From assembly GCA_005791325.1 (NCBI GenBank), contig SXXA01000109.1, forward strand, positions 1-7,699: 7,699 nucleotides of DNA. The letters are read 5' to 3'. Under the pieces are notes generated by a model that saw only the letters and a program-made list of their open reading frames with translations, was not told where the DNA came from and did not search any database. The DNA is from Actinomycetota bacterium. Its GTDB lineage: Bacteria; Margulisbacteria; Marinamargulisbacteria; SXXA01. Positions 7,613 to 7,699 of this stretch are shown in pieces. A program made the translations under genes and the position numbers. Numbering within the stretch: the first letter of the stretch is position 1; every line of letters begins with the position of its first letter.

Positions 7613-7699
7613 AAGTTGGCTCCATCATAGGCATACATAAGAATCCATGTTTCATAAAAACGAATGAAATTGACCAATGCCATCCATCGACTGGTTTTG
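7609..7699 (-). CDS. C-terminal end of an unidentified protein (runs off right edge)
   Basis: On the minus strand one frame is open from the edge for 29 codons and stops with a TGA that overlaps the GMC start as ATGA, the same junction type seen twice more in this operon. The visible end is rich in aromatic residues (RFYETWILMYAYDGANL at the terminus). The GMC ribosome site GGAG falls in its last codons. Some GMC dehydrogenases are preceded by a small gluconate-2-dehydrogenase subunit 3-like partner, but too little is visible to claim that. The coding call rests on the overlap and the operon pattern. Confidence 0.55.
   Translation of the reverse strand, partial: KTSRWMALVNFIRFYETWILMYAYDGANL

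Noticed and set aside
1..7699. CRISPR arrays, tRNA/rRNA, insertion sequences or phage genes
   Set aside because: No regularly spaced repeats, terminal inverted repeats, transposase or integrase motifs or tRNA-like folds were seen; nearly all bases are taken up by the listed genes.

Overview
The window comes from a bacterium with mid-40s percent GC by eye. It is most likely Gram-negative: the left-edge gene is a DsbD/ScsB-type envelope thiol-disulfide protein with a signal peptide, and most other products are inner-membrane or envelope-sugar proteins. No gene gives a reliable genus. There are no RNA genes, insertion sequences, phage genes or CRISPR arrays, and coding density is very high, with no gene-free stretch above about 60 bases.

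Left part (1-2495): two divergent genes are separated by only 31 bases. The leftward one (793 to the edge) is the first 264 residues of a DsbD-family protein: signal peptide, DsbD-type N-terminal domain with a CHETC cysteine pair, and the start of the membrane domain. The rightward one (825-2495) is a TMTC-like GT-C membrane glycosyltransferase with a C-terminal TPR region. Its relatives glycosylate proteins outside the cytoplasm.

Middle (2496-2552): the TMTC-like gene and the leftward operon converge on a short spacer holding a strong GC-rich hairpin.

Right part (2553-7699): a tight minus-strand operon reads, in transcription order, an unidentified gene (last 29 codons only), a compact GMC flavin oxidoreductase, a first extended SDR (NAD-dependent epimerase/dehydratase-like), a second extended SDR, and a GT-C membrane glycosyltransferase. 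Three junctions are 4-base ATGA stop/start overlaps and one is a 13-base gap, so the genes are very likely co-translated. An FAD alcohol oxidoreductase, two NAD(P) sugar- or sterol-type dehydrogenases and a lipid-linked-sugar glycosyltransferase together suggest a pathway that oxidises and re-reduces or epimerises an alcohol on a sugar or lipid carrier and then transfers it outside the inner membrane. The substrate cannot be read from the sequence. This operon is the best candidate in the window for an undescribed system.
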